Of a DNA stretch of 45,170 nucleotides, positions 30,792 through 40,234 are shown piece after piece. Under the pieces are notes generated by a model. The model was not told the DNA's origin and did not search any database. It saw only the letters and a list, made by a program, of their open reading frames with translations. Origin of the DNA: Catenulispora pinisilvae (GTDB taxonomy: Bacteria > Actinomycetota > Actinomycetes > Streptomycetales > Catenulisporaceae); the NCBI RefSeq assembly GCF_015356865.1, contig NZ_JAAFZA010000067.1, positions 1-45,170 of the forward strand, written 5' to 3'. How positions within the stretch are numbered: position 1 is the stretch's first letter; the number at the start of each line of letters is the position of its first letter. Both the position numbers and the translations under genes were made by a program.

Positions 30792-31604
30792 ATGATCGGC
30801 ATGAGACCAGAGGCCGGAAAAGCGGTCGCGGCGGACGGGACGGCGATCGCGTTCCAGAGCGCCGGGAGCGGGATCCCGGTGGTCCTGCTGGCCGGGCAGT
30901 CCAACACGCACCGCTGGTGGGACTCGGCGCGCGCCGACTTCGAGGCCGCCGGTCACCGGACGATCACCCTGGACTGGCGTGGCACCGGAGCCAGTGACAA
31001 GCCCGACGAGCCTTACAGCACAAGGGGTTTCGCCGCGGACGTCGTCGCCGTGCTGGACGAGGCCGGTATCGCGCGGGCGCACGTCTACGGCACGTCGATG
31101 GGTGGCCGGGTCGCCCAGTGGCTGGCGGCCGACTTCGCCGAGCGGGTCCAGGCGTTGGTGCTGGGCTGCACGTCACCGGGCGGCGCGCACGCGATCGAGC
31201 GGGACCGCTCGGTACGGCAGGCGTTGGTCCAGGCTGATCGGGCGGCGGCGGACCGGTATCTGCTGGAGCTGATGTACACGCCGGAGTGGCTGGCCACGAA
31301 TCAGGGCCCTTATTACGTGGTCGGCGATCCGGACATGCCCGCGTACGCGAAGGGCCGCCACCTGACGGCGAGCGGGAAACACGACGCCTGGGAGGTGCTG
31401 CCGACGATCGCGGCGCCGACGTTGGTGGTGCACGGCACCGACGACGTCTTCAACCCGACGGCGAACGCGCCGCTGATCGCCGAGCGGATTCCGGACGCGC
31501 GGATGGAACTGATCGAGGGGGCGCGGCATGCGTACTTCGACGAGTTCCGCGCCATCGCGAGCCCCTTGGTTCTGGCCTTCCTGAACGAACACCGCTTTTC
31601 CTGA
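30792..31604 (+). CDS. Alpha/beta hydrolase
   Basis: A 270-residue single-domain hydrolase of the common bacterial esterase/lactonase type. The oxyanion region is L-A-G-Q-S-N near residue 33, the strand-turn D-W-R-G-T-G-A-S near 58, the nucleophile elbow G-T-S-M-G-G with Ser102, acid Asp217 in H-G-T-D-D and base His246 in A-R-H-A-Y. No signal peptide. It starts at ATG 30792, 6 nt after a -10 box; ATG 30801 is possible. The last codons lie in the first copy of a 20-bp tandem duplication. The second copy, out of frame, introduces the present stop; without it the protein would end R-L-A-T-E-H instead of R-F-S. Substrate unknown, perhaps an ester or lactone of a hydroxyacid, given glcD beside it. 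Confidence 0.87.
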   Translation: MIGMRPEAGKAVAADGTAIAFQSAGSGIPVVLLAGQSNTHRWWDSARADFEAAGHRTITLDWRGTGASDKPDEPYSTRGFAADVVAVLDEAGIARAHVYGTSMGGRVAQWLAADFAERVQALVLGCTSPGGAHAIERDRSVRQALVQADRAAADRYLLELMYTPEWLATNQGPYYVVGDPDMPAYAKGRHLTASGKHDAWEVLPTIAAPTLVVHGTDDVFNPTANAPLIAERIPDARMELIEGARHAYFDEFRAIASPLVLAFLNEHRFS

Positions 31605-31617
31605 ACGAACACCGCCT
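31578..31617. repeat. 20-bp tandem duplication at a gene end
   Basis: TTCCTGAACGAACACCGC followed by TT (31578-31597) and by CT (31598-31617). The first copy is in frame with the hydrolase, the second shifts the frame by two and supplies a TGA. Confidence 0.95.
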
Positions 31618-31640
31618 CGCCACCGAGCACTGATCGGCGC

Positions 31641-31672
31641 GAAGGCCCGGCCGGTCATCCGGCCGGGCCTTC
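31641..31672. terminator. Bidirectional terminator hairpin
   Basis: A perfect 14-bp stem GAAGGCCCGGCCGG with a TCAT loop, between the convergent hydrolase and malectin genes. Confidence 0.85.
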
Positions 31673-31691
31673 GGTACTCCGCGGTGTCCGG

Positions 31692-32327
31692 TCAGGAGGC
31701 CGGGACCACGCTGATCGCGTTGACCATGGCCTGGTTGGCACTGCCGCGGGTGAAGGCGATGGAGATGGCGCCGGTGGCGCCGGCGGTCGCCGTGAAGTCC
31801 TCTTCGATGCCCTGGTGGGTGCCGTCGGCACCGAGGTCGCCGGCGGCCTTCACGATGTCGAAGTCGCTCAGCACCGGGGTGCCGTTGACGGCGACGTTGA
31901 AGACGCGCTGGCCGACCTGGGTGAAGTACCAGTCCAGGAAGTACAGCCGGACTTGGTAGGCGGCTCCGGGCGTGAGTGCGGGGATCTGGTAGGTGTTGTC
32001 GAGGTACCGATAGGTGTTCCAGTCGCTCACCGGAATCGGGTGGGCCACCCCGCCGGGCCAGTTGGGGTTGCCGGCCTGGCCTTGGTTGTCCGCCGTGAGA
32101 CCGCCGCTGTAGTACTCGTCCGGCTGGAACGTCGCGTCACCGGCACCGCCGGCGTCGATGTTCACTCCGCCGGCGTTGACGGCGCTCGCGGGCGCGGACG
32201 CGGTCGCGGCGTGGGCGGTGCCGCTGGCGCCGAACGGGACCACCCCGAGCAGACAGACGGCGAAGGCGATCAACCACACCGGCGCCAGGCTTCGCGATCT
32301 GGCGGTCCGGGACGTGCTGGCTTGCAT
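31692..32327 (-). CDS. Secreted malectin-domain protein
   Basis: A 211-residue exported protein. The signal peptide covers about residues 1-41 (basic start R-T-A-R-S-R-S, a hydrophobic core, T-A-H-A-A). The rest matches a malectin-type carbohydrate-binding domain: V-N-A-G-G near residue 50, Y-R-Y near 106, Y-Q-V-R-L-Y-F-L-D near 125, R-V-F-N-V-A-V-N-G near 142, F-D-I near 157 and the closing I-A-F-T-R-G. Malectins bind di-glucose or related glycans. There is no enzyme domain, so it is a free binding protein, perhaps anchored through partners. A TTGACA on the minus strand at 32421-32416 may be part of its promoter. It stands alone, next to a convergent hydrolase. Confidence 0.85.
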   Translation of the reverse strand: MQASTSRTARSRSLAPVWLIAFAVCLLGVVPFGASGTAHAATASAPASAVNAGGVNIDAGGAGDATFQPDEYYSGGLTADNQGQAGNPNWPGGVAHPIPVSDWNTYRYLDNTYQIPALTPGAAYQVRLYFLDWYFTQVGQRVFNVAVNGTPVLSDFDIVKAAGDLGADGTHQGIEEDFTATAGATGAISIAFTRGSANQAMVNAISVVPAS

Positions 32328-32540
32328 GGAGTCTCCTCTTGCTGGAGGGAGGAAGGGTGCGCCAGAGCGCGCTCAATGCTCGAACCCTGCGATAGTCGTG
32401 CGGGCCGTCGCACACTGTCAACGTTCGATCTCGCAGAGTTCGGGCCCGGAGTCGAACACTCGGCCGGGACCTGTGCCGATGCCTCCGGCAGCCATCGGGG
32501 TGCGTTGAGGTCGGCAGACCCGGGCAGCGGACCGCCGCCC

Positions 32541-34967
32541 TTACCGCTGGGCGTCCAGCCCTTCCAGAACCGCCTGTATCCGCTCAGCCGGCACCGGCCG
32601 CGAGAAGTAGAACCCCTGCCCGTAGTCCACCCCGAGCGCCGTCAGCCGGCGTGCCTGGTCCGCGGTCTCGATGCCCTCGGCGGTGACCGTCATCCCGGCG
32701 GCGTGCGCCAGCACCACCAGGCTGGTGATCACCGATTCGGCGAACTGGTCGGCCTCGGGGTTGCCCAGGTCGGCGATGAAGGAGGCGTCGATCTTCAGCG
32801 AGGTGGCCGGCAGGTGACGGAGCCGGGCCAGGTTGGAGTAGCCGGTGCCGAAGTCGTCGACGGCGATGCCGATGCCCAGGTCGGCGATGGTGCGCAGGGT
32901 GCCGGGGCCGGGCAGTCCGTCGTCCTCGGTGTCCATCAGCGCGGTCTCGGTGATCTCCAGGACCAGCCGGTGCGCCGGCAGGCCGGAGGCCGCCAGCGCG
33001 GTGTCGACCTCGCGGACCAGGGCGTAGTCGCGGACCTGGCGCACCGCCACGTTCACCGACACCGCCGGGCCGTCCGGCCAGGACGCCGCGTCGTGGACGG
33101 CGCGGTCCAGGACCCAGCGGCCGAGTTCCACGATGGCGCCGGTCTCCTCGGCGACCGGGATGAACTCCTCGGGCTTGAGCAGGCCGCGCTCCGGGTGGCG
33201 CCAGCGGACCAGCGCCTCGACCATCGGCGGGCGGCCGCCGGCCAGGTCCACGATCGGCTGGTACTCCAGGAACATCTCGCCGGATTCCAACGCCGCCGGC
33301 AGCGCCTGGGCCAGGGCGTAGCGGTGCACCTCGCGGGCATTGCGCTCCTCGTCGAACAGGGCGAAGTCGGCCTTGCCAGCGGACTTGGCCCAGTAGAGCG
33401 TGATGTCGGCGGCGCGCAGCAGTTCGGTGGCCGAGGCGGCCGCGGCCGGGCGCTCGACCAGGCCGGCGCTGGCGGTGACGGTCACCGTGTGGCCGTCGAG
33501 CAGGACCGGCTGCCGGACGGCGTCCAGGACCTGCTCGATCACCGGGAACAGCGACTCCGGGCCCTGGGTGCGGCGGAACAGGATCACGAACTCGTCGCCC
33601 CCCATGCGGGCCACGACGTGCCGGCGCGGGTCGGTGGCCGCCGAGAGCCGGTGCGCGATCTGCGTCAGCAGTTCGTCGCCGGCCTGGTGGCCCAGGGTGT
33701 CGTTGACGCCCTTGAAGCCGTCCAGGTCCAGGAAGCACAGGCCGAGCCGGTCCTCCGGTCCGGCGCTGCGCAGCAGTTCCTCGACCGCGTCCAGCAGCCG
33801 GACCCGGTTCGGCAGGCCGGTCAGGGCGTCGTGGGTGGCCTGGTGCCGGAGCTGGTCGGTGGCCCGGCGGCGCTCGGTGACGTCCTCGTGCAGGGCGACC
33901 ACCAGGGCGACGTCGCCGGCGTCGTCGCGCACGGCGGTGGTGCGCACGTGGGTCCAGACCATGCCGCCGTCGACCCGCTTGATCCGGGTGTCGGCCTCGG
34001 CCTCGGTCTGCTCCCCGGCCAGCAGGGCGTTGTAGCCGCGCCAGTACTCCCCCGGCTCGGTCGGGTCGATCAGGTTCCTGATCGTGCGGCCGCGGGCGGC
34101 GTAGGCGTCCACGCCCAGCATCTCGGCCAGCGCCGGGTTCACCTCCAACACCTGGCCGTTCTTGTCGGTGATGACGATGCCCAGGGCGGCGTTGCGGAAG
34201 ACGGTGCGGAACCGCGCCTCGCCGACCCGGTAGGCGGTGAGCACGGCCTCGTGGATGGCGGACTGCTCGGCGCGGGTGCGCTCGCGCAGGCCCTCGGCGA
34301 AGGCCGAGGCCAGGCCGGCGCGCAACGCGGAGCGGGTCTCCGGGCGCAGGTAGGGCGGCAGGTGGCGGTCCAGCACCTCGACGGTGGCGGCGACGCAGGC
34401 GCCCTGGAAGCAGTGCGCGTCGATCAGGGCGCCGGCCGCCTGGACCCCGATCTTGCGGGCCAGGTCCGGGTCGTCAGGAGCGGCGACGACCTGCTCGGCC
34501 AGCGGGGCCACGACGCGCAGCGCGTGGTCGAAGCCGAGCGGGGTGGCCGCGGCGGCGGACAACGCGGCGGCCCAGGCCCGGGCGAAGGCCTCGGTGGGGT
34601 CGGGGTCGGGGGCGTCGGTCGCCGGGGCCGTCGGCGGGACGAGGCCCGGGCCGATGCCGGAGCCGGACAAGTCGGCGCTCTCGCGGGCGGCCGGGTCGGT
34701 GGTGGTGGCGAAGCTGACGTCGACCAGACCGGGGATCGGCGGCGGGCCGGGGAACGACTGGGACAGCCCCTTACCGGAGCTGCTGGAGGTGCTGGAGGTG
34801 CTGGAGGTGCTGGAGGTGCTGGAGGTGCCAGGAGCGCTGGATTTACTGGAGTTACTACTGGGGTTGCTGGACGCCCCGGAAGTGCTGGAGTTGTCGGGGG
34901 CGCCGGAGGCGGCCAGCCCGGAGCCGGGGTCGGAACCACCGACCCCGAACTCCGCATAGCGTGCCAC
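32541..34967 (-). CDS. PAS-GGDEF-EAL c-di-GMP regulator
   Basis: An 808-residue signalling protein. Residues about 1-110 are low complexity, with a Ser/Thr run encoded by a 9-bp repeat. An alanine-rich helical region (about 115-250) follows, then a PAS/PAC sensor (about 255-375; F-R-N-A-A-L-G-I-V-I-T-D, H-E-D-V-T-E-R-R). The diguanylate cyclase domain has intact G-G-D-E-F at 456-460; no Arg-x-x-Asp inhibitory site precedes it. The phosphodiesterase domain has E-A-L at 584-586, E-I-T-E-T-A-L near 650 and D-D-F-G-T-G-Y-S near 692, all key residues retained. So both activities are possible. No membrane helix: cytosolic. GTG 34967 is preferred to TTG 34985 for GAGGCGG upstream. In Streptomyces c-di-GMP controls development through BldD. 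Confidence 0.9.
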   Translation of the reverse strand: MARYAEFGVGGSDPGSGLAASGAPDNSSTSGASSNPSSNSSKSSAPGTSSTSSTSSTSSTSSSSGKGLSQSFPGPPPIPGLVDVSFATTTDPAARESADLSGSGIGPGLVPPTAPATDAPDPDPTEAFARAWAAALSAAAATPLGFDHALRVVAPLAEQVVAAPDDPDLARKIGVQAAGALIDAHCFQGACVAATVEVLDRHLPPYLRPETRSALRAGLASAFAEGLRERTRAEQSAIHEAVLTAYRVGEARFRTVFRNAALGIVITDKNGQVLEVNPALAEMLGVDAYAARGRTIRNLIDPTEPGEYWRGYNALLAGEQTEAEADTRIKRVDGGMVWTHVRTTAVRDDAGDVALVVALHEDVTERRRATDQLRHQATHDALTGLPNRVRLLDAVEELLRSAGPEDRLGLCFLDLDGFKGVNDTLGHQAGDELLTQIAHRLSAATDPRRHVVARMGGDEFVILFRRTQGPESLFPVIEQVLDAVRQPVLLDGHTVTVTASAGLVERPAAAASATELLRAADITLYWAKSAGKADFALFDEERNAREVHRYALAQALPAALESGEMFLEYQPIVDLAGGRPPMVEALVRWRHPERGLLKPEEFIPVAEETGAIVELGRWVLDRAVHDAASWPDGPAVSVNVAVRQVRDYALVREVDTALAASGLPAHRLVLEITETALMDTEDDGLPGPGTLRTIADLGIGIAVDDFGTGYSNLARLRHLPATSLKIDASFIADLGNPEADQFAESVITSLVVLAHAAGMTVTAEGIETADQARRLTALGVDYGQGFYFSRPVPAERIQAVLEGLDAQR
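34783..34827. repeat. 9-bp repeat, five copies, in the c-di-GMP gene
   Basis: CTGGAGGTG five times head-to-tail; encodes a repeated Ser-Thr-Ser tract on the minus strand in the disordered N-terminal region. Confidence 0.92.
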
Positions 34968-35082
34968 GATCGTCCGCCGCCTCAACCGGTCGCGGAGCGG
35001 CCGCCGGTGGCCGGCGCCTGTTCCGGTCTGCTGTCGGTCATAGCCTGGCGAACCTTCCAGAGTGTCACGTCAAGACGCTGAT

Positions 35083-36486
<1,404 letters not shown>

Positions 36487-36643
36487 GGCTCCGACTCTAA
36501 CCGCCGGGACGGATGGCACGCCTGGTGACAAGTGGACTCTTAGCCGATACGTGCGGGTCGTGAGGTGAGGGTGTGACTGGTGTCTCACGCTGAGGGTGCC
36601 GGACGCGCCGCGCGTCGCGCCGGCCGCGCCGCCGAGCGCGCAC

Positions 36644-36649
36644 TACCCT
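36644..36649 (+). promoter_or_regulatory. -10 box of a leaderless hydrolase mRNA
   Basis: TACCCT ends 6 nt before GTG 36656; no ribosome site is present. Typical TANNNT leaderless spacing. Confidence 0.45.
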
Positions 36650-36655
36650 CGACCC

Positions 36656-37294
36656 GTGCAGGAACTGATCACCACCCCGGTCGGCGACGCCCGCCTCACC
36701 CGCTTCCCGGCCCCGGCCGGCACCAGGCGCCGCGCGGTCCTCGCGCTCGGGCACGGCGCGGGCGGCGGCGTGGCGGCCGCGGATCTCCAGGCGCTGGCCG
36801 CGGCGCTGCCGGCGGACGGCGTCGAGGCGGTGCTGGTCGAGCAGCCGTGGCGGGTCGCGGGCAGGAAGATCGCGCCGGCGCCGAAGACGCTCGACGCGGG
36901 GTGGATCCCGGTCGCCGAGGCGCTGCGCAAGCGGGCCCGTAAGACGCCGTTCCTGGTCGGCGGACGAAGTGCCGGGGCCCGGGTGGCCTGCCGGACCGGG
37001 CTCGACACTGGCGCGGCCGGCGTGGTCGCGCTCGCCTTCCCGCTGCATCCGCCGGGCAAGCCCGAGAAGTCGCGCGCCGAGGAACTGCTCGACACGGGCC
37101 TGCCGACGCTGGTCGTCCAAGGCGCCGGCGACACCTTCGGAACCGCGTCCGAGTTCCCGCGGTTGCCGCCGACGCATCAGCTCGTCGGTCTGCCGGCCGG
37201 CAACCACGCCTTCACCGTCAAGAAGGCTGATCCCCCGGTCCTGGACGCGCTGGTGGCGGCGGTCGGCGAGTGGATCGACGCGCTGCTGCGGTAA
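36656..37294 (+). CDS. Alpha/beta hydrolase, Tex30/KANL3-like
   Basis: A 212-residue small alpha/beta hydrolase. It starts V-Q-E-L-I-T-T-P-V-G-D-A-R-L, then L-A-L-G-H-G-A-G-G-G near residue 38 forms the oxyanion region, G-G-R-S-A-G-A-R carries the nucleophile Ser105, V-V-Q-G-A-G-D the acid, and G-N-H-A-F His184. This is the KANL3/Tex30-like dienelactone-hydrolase-related group, usually without known substrate. GTG 36656 is chosen because a -10-like TACCCT ends 6 nt before it, suggesting a leaderless mRNA; an upstream ATG would add 20 Pro/Ala-rich residues. The HAD gene begins 22 bp after its stop but has its own -10-like box. Confidence 0.85.
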   Translation: MQELITTPVGDARLTRFPAPAGTRRRAVLALGHGAGGGVAAADLQALAAALPADGVEAVLVEQPWRVAGRKIAPAPKTLDAGWIPVAEALRKRARKTPFLVGGRSAGARVACRTGLDTGAAGVVALAFPLHPPGKPEKSRAEELLDTGLPTLVVQGAGDTFGTASEFPRLPPTHQLVGLPAGNHAFTVKKADPPVLDALVAAVGEWIDALLR

Positions 37295-37316
37295 GGAGTC
37301 CTCTACAGTCTTGGGT

Positions 37317-38015
37317 ATGAGCCACCCCCAAGCGATGCTCTTCGACTTCTCCGGCACCCTGATGCGCTTCGAGTCGGCGGAGAGCTGGGTCCGCGCCATC
37401 ACCGACGGGGCCGGGCTCGCCTTGGACGACGGCGAGGTGGCGCACTGGGCCGACCGCCTCACCGAGGCCGGAGCCTGGTACGGCGCCTATCCCCAGCACG
37501 TCCCGGACCATCTCGCGGAGCTGTATGAGGCCCGCGACCTGGACGAGCCGCACCACCGCGCCTGCTACACCGGCCTGATCCGCGAGTCCGGGTGGCCGTG
37601 GGAGGAACTGGTCGAGCCGCTCTACGAGCGCAGCAACGCCGCCGAGGCGTGGGAGCCGTATCCGGACGCGTTGGAGACGGTGCGCGAGGCCAAGGACCGG
37701 GGCCTGGCGACCGCGGTGATCAGCAACATCTCCTTCGACATCCGCCCGCATCTCAAGCACGCCGGGCTGCTGGACCTGCTGGACGCGGTCGTGCTGAGCT
37801 ACGAGGTCGCCATGGTGAAGCCGGACCCGAGGATCTTCCAGCTGGCCTGCGACGCCCTCGGCGTGGACCCGGCGTCGGCCGTCATGGTCGGGGACCATGC
37901 GGCCGACGGCGGCGGGTCGGTCCTGGGCGTGCGGACCTACTTCGTGGAGCTGTCGCCGGTGCGGGAGCGGCCGGACGCGTTGATCAGCGTGCTGCGAGAG
38001 GTCACGGCTTCGTAG
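37317..38015 (+). CDS. HAD-superfamily hydrolase
   Basis: A 232-residue haloacid-dehalogenase-type enzyme with an inserted helical cap (about residues 16-100). Motif I is F-D-F-S-G-T with nucleophile Asp10; the usual second Asp is replaced by Ser12, so a classical phosphatase acid/base is missing. Motif II is I-S-N near 142, motif III Lys in M-V-K-P-D near 170, motif IV G-D-H-A-A-D near 195. The I-S-N, K-P-D-P-R-I-F pattern resembles GPH-like phosphatases and haloacid dehalogenases. Substrate uncertain; dehalogenase or phosphonatase-like chemistry is possible. TACAGT 7 nt before the ATG suggests a leaderless start. Its end overlaps the convergent etfD by 14 bp. Confidence 0.85.
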   Translation: MSHPQAMLFDFSGTLMRFESAESWVRAITDGAGLALDDGEVAHWADRLTEAGAWYGAYPQHVPDHLAELYEARDLDEPHHRACYTGLIRESGWPWEELVEPLYERSNAAEAWEPYPDALETVREAKDRGLATAVISNISFDIRPHLKHAGLLDLLDAVVLSYEVAMVKPDPRIFQLACDALGVDPASAVMVGDHAADGGGSVLGVRTYFVELSPVRERPDALISVLREVTAS

Positions 38016-40197
38016 CCGCCTCGCCGCCGGGCTCGCGCGCCGTCGTCTCCCCGTCGGGCTCGCGCGCCGCCTCCGCGCCGGGTTTGCGCACCGATCGCAG
38101 CAGCACCTCCGAGACGTCCGCGACCCGCACCGCGTCGTCGGCCTTCCCCTGCTGTTTACGGGTGGCCACGCCGTCGGTGAGCATCACGATGCAGTACGGG
38201 CACGCCGCGGTCACCAGATCCGGCGAGGTCCCCAGCGCCTCGTCGGTCCGGGTCTCGTTGATCCGCGAGCCGATCGTCTCCTCCATCCACATCCGTGCGC
38301 CCCCGGCCCCGCAGCAGAACGACTTCTCGCGGTTGCGCGGCATCTCGTTCAGCTTCACGCCGGGCACCGCGCCGAGGATGTCCCGCGGGGCGTCGAAGAC
38401 CCGGTTGTGTCGGCCGAGGTAGCAGGGGTCGTGGTAGGTGACGTTGACGTCCACCTCGCCGACCGGCTTGATCCGGCCGTCCTTGATCAGCTTGGCGAGC
38501 AGCTCGGTGTGGTGCACGACCTCGTAGTCGCCGCCGAGTTGCGGGTATTCGTTGGCCAGGGTGTTGAAGCAGTGCGCGCAGGTCACGACGATCTTCTTGG
38601 CCCCGGCGCTGTTGAGCGTCTCCACGTTCTGCGTCGCCAGTTCGTGGAACAGGAACTCCTGGCCCAGGCGGCGGGCGGCGTCGCCGGTGCAGGTCTCGCC
38701 CGAGCCCAGGATCATGAACTCGACGCCGGCCTCGTGCAGGAGCTCTGCCACGTTGCGGGAGGTCTTCTTCGCATTGTCGTCGAGCGAGCCCGCGCAGCCG
38801 ACCCAGAAGAGGTATTCGACGTCGTCGGGGATGCGCTCCTCGCCTCCCGCGCCGAGGACGCGGACTTCGAAGGGCAGGCCCTGCGTCCATTCCAGGCGGG
38901 CCTTCGCGCCGCGGCCCCACGGGTCGCCGTTCTTCTCCAGGTTGCGGAGCATCGTGCCGGCCTCGCGCGGGAACTCGGCCTCGATGAGGACCTGGTAGCG
39001 GCGCATGTCGACGATGTGGTCCACGTGCTCGATGTCCACCGGGCACTGCTCGACGCAGGCGCCGCAGGTGACGCAGGACCACAGGATGTCGGGATCGATG
39101 ACGCCGTTGACGTCCTCGCCGCCGACCAGCGGGCGCTGCGCCTCCTTGAAGACGTCGACGGCGCTGGTCTCCAGGGCGGCCTTGGCCTCGTCGCCCTCGG
39201 CCAGCAGATACGGTGCCTTGGCCAGCGCGTGGTCGCGCAGGGCCATGATGAGCAGCTTCGGGCTCAGCGGCTTCTCGGTGTTCCAGGCCGGGCACTGGGA
39301 CTGGCAGCGTCCGCACTCGGTGCAGGTGGCGAGGTCCAGCAGGCCCTTCCAGGTGAAGTCCTCGATCGCGCCGCGGCCGATCTTGTCGTCCTCGCCCGGG
39401 TCCTCGAAGTCCACGGCCTTGCCGTCGGAGTAGACCGGGAGCAGCGGGCCGAGCGCGCGGGGGCGGCGGGACAGGGCGATGTTGAACGGGGCCAGGAAGA
39501 TGTGCAGGTGCTTGGAATGCACGACCAGGACCAGGAAGCTCAGCACCACGCCGAGCGAGGCGAGCAGGCCGACGGTCTCCAAGACGTCGTTGCCGGTTTT
39601 GCCGGCGCCGTGCAGCAGGTGGCCGGCGGCCTGGCTGGCGAACGCGCCGTGCGGGAACGGGAAGTTGCCGGTGTTGATCTGCGCGCCCCGGTAGAGCAGC
39701 AGGGTCCACATGACGTTGAAGATCATGAAGAGCACGACCCACGCGGCGGTGGTGTGGGAGCCGAAGAAGCGGGACTTGCGGCCGCGCTTCTCAGGGTCCT
39801 GTCTCAGCCGGATGACCGTGAAGCCCAGCAGTCCGGCCAGGACCGCGACGATGAAGAAGTCCTCGCCGAAGCCCAGCCAGGCGTCGGTGCCGATCAGCGG
39901 GATGTGGAAGTCCCGGTCGAACAGCGCCCCGAAGCCCTCGACGATGGTGGCGCCGAGGATGACGAAGCCCCAGAAGACGGCGAAGTGCGCGGCGCCGGGG
40001 GCGGACCACTTCAGCAGCTTGCGCTGGCCGAAGACCTCGGTCACGACCGCCCACAGCCGGACGCCCGGCTCGTCAACGCGCCCCGGCTCGGCCGGCTGCA
40101 TCGTGCGGCCCAGGCGATAGAGCATCAGCACCCGGCGTCCGGCCAACGCGAGCGCCGTGAGCGTGATCGCCAAGCCGATGATGAGTCGTACAGCCAC
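38002..40197 (-). CDS. etfD: Membrane ETF:quinone oxidoreductase-like iron-sulfur protein (EtfD)
   Basis: A 731-residue membrane protein in three parts. Residues about 1-260 have about six membrane helices with His residues, like a haem-b NarI-type subunit. Two [4Fe-4S] motifs follow, C-T-E-C-G-R-C-Q-S-Q-C-P near 290 and C-V-T-C-G-A-C-V-E-Q-C-P near 382. Two CCG-type domains end the protein (V-G-C-A-G-S, F-C-C-G-A-G-G near 655). This matches Mycobacterium tuberculosis EtfD (Rv0338c), reported to work with EtfBA in fatty acid oxidation. Here the etfA and etfB genes directly precede it (37-bp gap to etfA), supporting an ETF-to-menaquinone route. The C-terminus carries a degenerate R-E-P-D-G-E repeat. 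GTG start with GGAGG 5-6 nt upstream. Confidence 0.9.
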   Translation of the reverse strand: MAVRLIIGLAITLTALALAGRRVLMLYRLGRTMQPAEPGRVDEPGVRLWAVVTEVFGQRKLLKWSAPGAAHFAVFWGFVILGATIVEGFGALFDRDFHIPLIGTDAWLGFGEDFFIVAVLAGLLGFTVIRLRQDPEKRGRKSRFFGSHTTAAWVVLFMIFNVMWTLLLYRGAQINTGNFPFPHGAFASQAAGHLLHGAGKTGNDVLETVGLLASLGVVLSFLVLVVHSKHLHIFLAPFNIALSRRPRALGPLLPVYSDGKAVDFEDPGEDDKIGRGAIEDFTWKGLLDLATCTECGRCQSQCPAWNTEKPLSPKLLIMALRDHALAKAPYLLAEGDEAKAALETSAVDVFKEAQRPLVGGEDVNGVIDPDILWSCVTCGACVEQCPVDIEHVDHIVDMRRYQVLIEAEFPREAGTMLRNLEKNGDPWGRGAKARLEWTQGLPFEVRVLGAGGEERIPDDVEYLFWVGCAGSLDDNAKKTSRNVAELLHEAGVEFMILGSGETCTGDAARRLGQEFLFHELATQNVETLNSAGAKKIVVTCAHCFNTLANEYPQLGGDYEVVHHTELLAKLIKDGRIKPVGEVDVNVTYHDPCYLGRHNRVFDAPRDILGAVPGVKLNEMPRNREKSFCCGAGGARMWMEETIGSRINETRTDEALGTSPDLVTAACPYCIVMLTDGVATRKQQGKADDAVRVADVSEVLLRSVRKPGAEAAREPDGETTAREPGGEAATKP

Positions 40198-40234
40198 AGG
40201 GGCCTCCGTTCAGTGCGAGGGGAAGGTGGTGCCA

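Noticed and set aside
31815-35081. Plus-strand open frame of more than 1000 codons
   Set aside because: It is antisense to the malectin and GGDEF/EAL genes, is Gly/Arg/Val-rich as expected for antisense in high-GC DNA, and has no domain.
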